From DASVDK01 sp036381125 [NCBI: Thermodesulfobacteriota bacterium] (GTDB taxonomy: Bacteria > DASVDK01), in NCBI GenBank assembly GCA_036381125.1, contig DASVDK010000138.1:1-19132 (forward strand): a stretch of DNA of 19,132 nucleotides, written 5' to 3'. The position numbers and the translations under genes were made by a program. Below the pieces are notes generated by a model that saw only the letters and a program-made list of their open reading frames with translations, was not told where the DNA came from and did not search any database. Of the stretch, positions 15,532 through 19,132 are shown one piece after another. Numbering within the stretch: position 1 is the stretch's first letter; every line of letters starts with the position of its first letter.

Positions 15532-15548
15532 GGCGCGCCGGGCGCGCC
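15532..15548 (+). repeat. Double GGCGCGCC palindrome between livK and livHM
   Basis: GGCGCGCC occurs twice, separated by a single G, immediately after the livK stop. In mRNA it can fold as a GGCGCG/CGCGCC stem with a five-base loop. Hairpins at this spot are common in binding-protein operons, where they protect the receptor mRNA and lower downstream permease expression. The role here is inferred from position only. Confidence 0.45.
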
Positions 15549-15558
15549 GCGCTGCGAG

Positions 15559-17397
15559 GTGGGGCCCTACGTCGTCCAGTTCCTGAACGGACTGGCCACC
15601 GCCTCCTCGCTCTTCCTGGTAGCCGCCGGGCTCTCGATCATCTTCGGCGTCACCCGCATCGTCAACTTCGCGCACGGCGCCTTCTACATGCTCGGCGCCT
15701 ACGTCGCGGTGTCCCTCGTGCCGCACCTCGGCGGCGGAGCCGCGGGGTTCTGGGCCGCCGTGCTCGCGGCGGCGCTCGTCGTGGGGGCGCTCGGCATCGT
15801 CATGGAGCGGCTCCTCCTGCGCCGCGTCTACGGGGCGCCCGAGCTGTTCCAGCTCCTCGCGACGTTCGGGGTGGTCCTGGTCGTGCAGGACGCCGTGCTC
15901 CTGCTCTTCGGCCCGGAGGAGCGGCTCGGCCCGAGGGCGCCCGGACTCGAGGGCGCGGTGTCGGTGCTCGGGCGCGCCTTCCCCGCCTACAGCCTCTTTC
16001 TCATCCTCCTCGGGTTCGCCGTCGCGACCGCGCTCGCGTTCCTCTTCCGGCGGACGCGGTGGGGCATCCTCGTCCGCGCGGCCACCGAGGACCGCGAGAC
16101 GGTGGCGGCGCTCGGCGTGAACGAGGCCTGGCTCTTCACGAGCGTGGTCGCCCTCGGCACGGCGCTCGCCGGCCTGGGGGGCGCGCTGCAGCTTCCGCGC
16201 GAGCCGGTTCACCCCGCGATGGACGTGCAGGTCGTCGCCGAGGCGTTCGTCGTCGTGGTGGTCGGCGGCCTCGGCAGCCTCTGGGGGGCCTACCTCGCCT
16301 CCGTCCTGATCGGCGAGCTGCACGCCTTCGGCATCCTGGTCTTCCCCGAGATCACGCTCGTCCTGGTCTTCCTCGTCATGGGGATCGTGCTCGTCGTCCG
16401 GCCCTCCGGGCTCCTCGGACGCCCGGAGACCGCGGCGCCGGGCCGGGCCTCGGCCCTCGCCGCGCCGCTCCTGCTGCCGCCGTCCCGGCAAGCGGTCGCG
16501 GTCGAGGTCGGTCTCGTCGCCCTCCTGGCGGTCGCGCCGCTCACGCTCGACGCCTACGCCCTCGGCGTGCTCTCGGAGGTCTTCGTCTACGCGCTCTTCG
16601 CGGCGAGCCTCCACCTTCTCATGGGACCGGGCGGGCTCGTCTCCTTCGGCCACGCCGCCTACTTCGGCCTCGGCGCCTACGGGGCGGCGCTCGCCGCCAC
16701 GCGGCTCGGCCTGTCGATGCCGGTCGCGTTGGCCGCGGGGATCGCCCTGGCCTTCGCGGGGGCGCTCCTCTTCGGCCGATTCGCGGTCGGCCTGGGCGGC
16801 GTCTACCTGGCGATGCTCTCCCTCGCCTTCGCCCAGATCGCCTATGCCGTGGCCTTCCAGTGGGTGCCGGTGACCGGCGGCGACAACGGGATCCTCGGCG
16901 TCTGGCCGCCCGGCTGGGCCGCCACGCCGGCCGGCTTCTACTACGTGGCGCTGGCGCTCTGCGGCGGGGCCGTCCTCTTCTTCCGGCGGGTCGTCTTCGC
17001 GCCGTTCGGCTACGGGCTCCGGGCGGCGCGAGACGCGGCCGCGCGTGCCGAGGCGAGCGGCATCGACGTCCGCCGCCAGCGGGCGCTCGCCTTCGCCCTG
17101 GCCGGCGCGGGCGCAGGGCTCGCCGGCGCGCTGTACGCCTTCCTCAAGGGGAGCGTCTTCCCGGAGTCGCTCGGCATCGCCACCTCCCTCGACGCCCTCG
17201 TCATGGTGCTCCTCGGCGGCGTCCACACGGTGGCCGGGCCGGTCGTGGGGGCGGCGGTCTACAAGGTGCTCCAGGTGATCCTCGCGACCTACACCGACTA
17301 CTGGCGCCTCGTCGTCGGCGCGACGCTGGTGGCGCTCGTGGTCGCCTTCCCGCAGGGCCTGGTCGGCTTCGCCGTCGGTCGGCTGCGGGCAGGCTAG
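15559..17397 (+). CDS. livHM: Fused Liv-type ABC permease (LivH-LivM fusion)
   Basis: This 612-residue protein joins both membrane subunits of a branched-chain amino acid-type importer. Residues 1 to about 290 are LivH-like: FLNGLATASSLFLVAAGLSIIFGV, then IVNFAHGAFYMLGAY, and a late VVVVGGLGSLWGAYLASVLIG. After a Pro/Ala-rich linker (about 290-310), residues 310-612 are LivM-like: SLHLLMGPGGLVSFGHAAYFGLGAY, GGVYLAMLSLAFAQI and a VLLGGVHTVAGPVVGAAVY block. Neither half is truncated. GTG 15559 aligns with the usual LivH N-terminus, but its ribosome-binding site is weak. Fusions of this kind are known in the family but less common than separate genes. They guarantee a 1:1 ratio of the two permease halves. 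It lies in the inner membrane and works with the two ATPases downstream. Confidence 0.9.
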   Translation: MGPYVVQFLNGLATASSLFLVAAGLSIIFGVTRIVNFAHGAFYMLGAYVAVSLVPHLGGGAAGFWAAVLAAALVVGALGIVMERLLLRRVYGAPELFQLLATFGVVLVVQDAVLLLFGPEERLGPRAPGLEGAVSVLGRAFPAYSLFLILLGFAVATALAFLFRRTRWGILVRAATEDRETVAALGVNEAWLFTSVVALGTALAGLGGALQLPREPVHPAMDVQVVAEAFVVVVVGGLGSLWGAYLASVLIGELHAFGILVFPEITLVLVFLVMGIVLVVRPSGLLGRPETAAPGRASALAAPLLLPPSRQAVAVEVGLVALLAVAPLTLDAYALGVLSEVFVYALFAASLHLLMGPGGLVSFGHAAYFGLGAYGAALAATRLGLSMPVALAAGIALAFAGALLFGRFAVGLGGVYLAMLSLAFAQIAYAVAFQWVPVTGGDNGILGVWPPGWAATPAGFYYVALALCGGAVLFFRRVVFAPFGYGLRAARDAAARAEASGIDVRRQRALAFALAGAGAGLAGALYAFLKGSVFPESLGIATSLDALVMVLLGGVHTVAGPVVGAAVYKVLQVILATYTDYWRLVVGATLVALVVAFPQGLVGFAVGRLRAG

Positions 17398-17423
17398 GCT
17401 CGGCCGTGAGCGATCCGGCGAGC

Positions 17424-17695
17424 AGCAGCCGCGAGCCGTTGCCGGAGGCGCGGCGGCAGCCGCGCCGTGAGGCGAGCGGCCCCCGGTCGGTTGGCGCGCC
17501 GCAGGCGCGCCGAGGAGCGGAGGCCCGGCTGGGCCGGGCCGGAGCGGAAGCCGGCCGCGAGCCGTTGATGGAGGCGGCGCCGGGAGGCGCCGCAGAGGCG
17601 AGCGGCCACCGGGTGGAGCGCGGCGCAGCCGCGCGTGGAGCGGAGCGCGGACGTGCTCCGCGCGGAGCGGAAGCCGGCCGCGAGCCGTTGATGGA
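17424..17695. repeat. Palindrome-rich tandem repeat between livHM and livG that duplicates the livG start
   Basis: A unit of about 123-126 bases is present twice, plus a partial third copy that runs into livG. The core starts GGAGCGGAAGCC, runs through CGCGAGCCGTTG and ends ATGGA. It is identical over 33 bases at 17540-17572 and 17663-17695; an earlier diverged copy of GCGAGCCGTTG is at 17431-17441. The units carry compact hairpins: GGCGCGCC-GCA-GGCGCGCC (17493-17511), GGCCCGGC-TGG-GCCGGGCC (17522-17540), an 8-bp stem at 17574-17593, GCGCGGC-GCA-GCCGCGC (17618-17634) and a perfect 14-base palindrome at 17655-17668. Offsets of 126 and 123 are multiples of three, so the livG frame stays open through the whole block from GTG 17406. 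Confidence 0.75.
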
Positions 17696-18425
17696 AGCCC
17701 GCGGGCTCGCGAAGCGGTTCGGCGGCGTCGAGGCGGTACGCGGCGTCGACCTCGCGGTACGCCGCGGGGAGGTCGCGGCCCTGATCGGCCCCAACGGCGC
17801 CGGCAAGACGACCTGCTTCAACCTCCTCACGGGACAGCTCCGGCCGGACGCCGGCCGGGTGTGGCTCCGCGGCCGCGACGTGACCGGCAGGCCGCCGCAC
17901 GATCTCGCGCGGCTCGGCGTCGGCCGCACCTTCCAGGTCACGGCGGCCTTCGCCTCGATGACCGTCCGCGAGAACGTGCAGGTCGCCTGCCTGGCGAGGC
18001 ACCGCCGGCTGACCGGCCTGGTGAGGCCGGCCGCGGGGCGCTTCGCCGCCGAGGCCGACGCGCTCCTCGAGCGGGTCGGGATGGCGGACCAGGCCGGCCG
18101 CGCGTGCGGCGTCCTCGCCTACGGCGACCTCAAGCGGGTCGAGCTGGCGGTGGCGCTGGCGCACGAGCCGGACCTGCTCCTCATGGACGAGCCGACGGCT
18201 GGGCTCGCGCCGCCCGAGCGGCACGCGCTCATGGCCCTGGTGAGCGCTCTCGTCGCGGACCGCGGGCTCACCGTGCTCTTCACGGAGCACGACATGGACG
18301 TCGTCTTCGGCCACGCCGCGCGCGTGCTCGTCATGCACCGGGGCGAGATCATCGCCGACGGCCCGCCCGACGTCGTGCGGGCCGATCCCCGCGTGCAGGC
18401 CGTCTATCTCGGGGGCGGAACGTGA
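17691..18425 (+). CDS. livG: Liv-type ABC transporter ATP-binding protein LivG
   Basis: This 244-residue ATPase is typical of LivG in length and sequence. Walker A GPNGAGKTT is at 33-41, the Q-loop FQ at 81-82, signature LAYGDLKRVELA at about 142-153 (the LivG form of LSGGQ), Walker B LLLMDEP with D166-E167 and the H-loop His at 200 (FTEHDMD). I use ATG 17691 (MEARGLAKRFGG), which matches the normal LivG N-terminus. Two other in-frame starts exist upstream because of the repeat: ATG 17568 in a duplicated copy of the same start context, and GTG 17406, only eight bases after the livHM stop. They would add 41 or 95 Ala/Arg-rich residues. None of the starts has a good Shine-Dalgarno. Its stop overlaps the start of livF. 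Confidence 0.9.
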   Translation: MEARGLAKRFGGVEAVRGVDLAVRRGEVAALIGPNGAGKTTCFNLLTGQLRPDAGRVWLRGRDVTGRPPHDLARLGVGRTFQVTAAFASMTVRENVQVACLARHRRLTGLVRPAAGRFAAEADALLERVGMADQAGRACGVLAYGDLKRVELAVALAHEPDLLLMDEPTAGLAPPERHALMALVSALVADRGLTVLFTEHDMDVVFGHAARVLVMHRGEIIADGPPDVVRADPRVQAVYLGGGT

Positions 18426-19132
18426 CGAAGACCCTCGTCCTCGAGGGGGTCGACGCCTGGTACGGCGCGGCCCAGGTCCTCTTCGGGCTGTCGCTGCGCG
18501 TCGCGCCCGGCGAGGTGGTGGCGCTCCTCGGCCGCAACGGCGCGGGCAAGACGACGACGCTCAGGGCGATCATGGGCCTCGTGCCGAGGCGGCGCGGTCG
18601 CATCGAGTACGGCGGCACCGATCTCACCGGGCTGCCGACTCACCGGATCGCCCGGCTCGGGATCGGCTACGTGCCCGAGGACCGCCGCATCCTCGCCACC
18701 CTCACCGTCCGCGAGAACCTCGAGGTCGGCCGCCAGCCGCCGCGTCCCGGCGCGCCGGCCTGGTCGGCGTCCCGGCTCTTCGCCCTCTTCCCGAGCCTCG
18801 CGCCGATGGCCGACCGGCCGGCCGGCCGGATGAGCGGAGGCGAGCAGCAGATGCTGGCCGTCGCCCGGACGCTCATGGGCAACCCGTCGCTCCTGCTCCT
18901 CGACGAGCCGTCCGAGGGGCTCGCGCCGCTGGTCGTCGAGGAGCTGGCGCGGACGCTCTCGGGACTGGCCGCCGAGGGCCTCTCGGTGCTCCTCGCCGAG
19001 CAGAACGTCCACTTCGCCCGCCGGCTCGCCGGTCGCGCGGCGATCATCGAGAAGGGCCGCGTCCAGGTGGAGGGGACCATGGAGGCGCTCGTGGCGGACG
19101 AGGGCCTGCGCCGGCGGTACCTGGCGGTCTGA
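18422..19132 (+). CDS. livF: Liv-type ABC transporter ATP-binding protein LivF
   Basis: This 236-residue ATPase is the partner of LivG. Walker A GRNGAGKTT is at 37-45 and the Q-loop region GYVPEDRRI at 82-90, where Glu replaces the Gln of the more usual VPQGR. Signature MSGGEQQ is at 137-143 and Walker B LLLLDEPSEG has D161-E162. The switch position reads LLAEQN (Q194) where most ABC ATPases have His, which is normal for LivF. GTG 18422 overlaps the livG stop (GTGA), so translation is coupled. The length fits the family (233-240). With LivG and the fused permease it completes the importer fed by LivK. The stop codon is the last codon of the window, so nothing downstream can be judged. Confidence 0.94.
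   Translation: MTKTLVLEGVDAWYGAAQVLFGLSLRVAPGEVVALLGRNGAGKTTTLRAIMGLVPRRRGRIEYGGTDLTGLPTHRIARLGIGYVPEDRRILATLTVRENLEVGRQPPRPGAPAWSASRLFALFPSLAPMADRPAGRMSGGEQQMLAVARTLMGNPSLLLLDEPSEGLAPLVVEELARTLSGLAAEGLSVLLAEQNVHFARRLAGRAAIIEKGRVQVEGTMEALVADEGLRRRYLAV

Noticed and set aside
12898-17226. A 1442-codon reverse-strand open frame opposite the methyltransferase and liv genes
   Set aside because: Same GC-driven artefact: charged, repetitive composition and complete overlap with recognisable genes on the + strand, crossing several of their boundaries.
17406-17690. A separate small gene between livHM and livG
   Set aside because: The frame is Ala/Arg/Gly-rich, made of repeated units, has no stop before livG and no ribosome-binding site, so it is not supported as an independent protein.
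1-19132. tRNA, rRNA, riboswitch, prophage or defence genes
   Set aside because: I looked along both strands and saw no cloverleaf-like segment, conserved riboswitch core, phage structural gene, restriction or toxin-antitoxin gene. Nearly all of the sequence is explained by transport, regulator and methyltransferase genes.

Overview
The window is very GC-rich DNA (by eye above 70 %, with almost every third codon position G or C). It comes from a Gram-negative-type bacterium, since it carries three periplasmic solute-binding proteins with signal peptides. The mix of Bug/TctC receptors, a trace of a CaiB-type CoA-transferase, branched-chain amino-acid-type ABC uptake and a MalT/LuxR-like ATPase regulator resembles soil or sediment lineages such as Rokubacteria/Methylomirabilota or high-GC Proteobacteria. 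No rRNA or tRNA is present, so this placement is only a guess.

Layout. (1) 16-3562, + strand: an isochorismatase-fold hydrolase followed by a complete tripartite tricarboxylate transporter (TTT) operon in the order binding protein, small TctB, large TctA. The genes are tightly packed or overlapping. (2) 3563-4046: a 484-bp spacer with a perfect 8-bp hairpin and an in-frame C-terminal remnant of a CaiB/BaiF CoA-transferase. (3) 4047-7010, + strand: a second complete TTT operon in the same order. Its receptor carries the PGGGWD motif and its TctA has the usual NTPGE loop, where the first TctA has RLPGE. (4) 7025-7864, - strand: a class I SAM methyltransferase, convergent with tctA-2 and divergent from the next gene. 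(5) 7999-9645, + strand: an ABC exporter of the SyrD/PvdE cyclic-peptide type with no peptide synthetase in the window. (6) 9741-12707, + strand: a 988-residue STAND-like ATPase regulator with a C-terminal LuxR helix-turn-helix. (7) 12800-14154, + strand: an 83-residue small protein and a methyltransferase with an N-terminal winged helix. (8) 14155-14322: an AT-richer REP-like element with two direct copies and one inverted copy of a 23-nt unit, then two dyads just ahead of livK. (9) 14323-19132, + strand: a compact Liv-type uptake operon livK-livHM-livG-livF, in which the two permeases are one fused polypeptide.

Functionally this is mostly a carbon-source scavenging region. Two TTT secondary transporters take up carboxylate-like solutes, and a high-affinity ABC system takes up amino-acid-like or amide-like solutes. 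An amide-type hydrolase sits where it could process an imported compound. The large regulator and the methyltransferases are not clearly linked to any one transporter.

The least ordinary pieces are non-coding or ambiguous. A palindrome-rich tandem duplication between livHM and livG duplicates the livG start codon in frame. The REP-like hairpin lies between the methyltransferase and livK. The CoA-transferase remnant lies between the two TTT operons. I found no complete, clearly new multi-gene system such as a defence island, CRISPR array or prophage.
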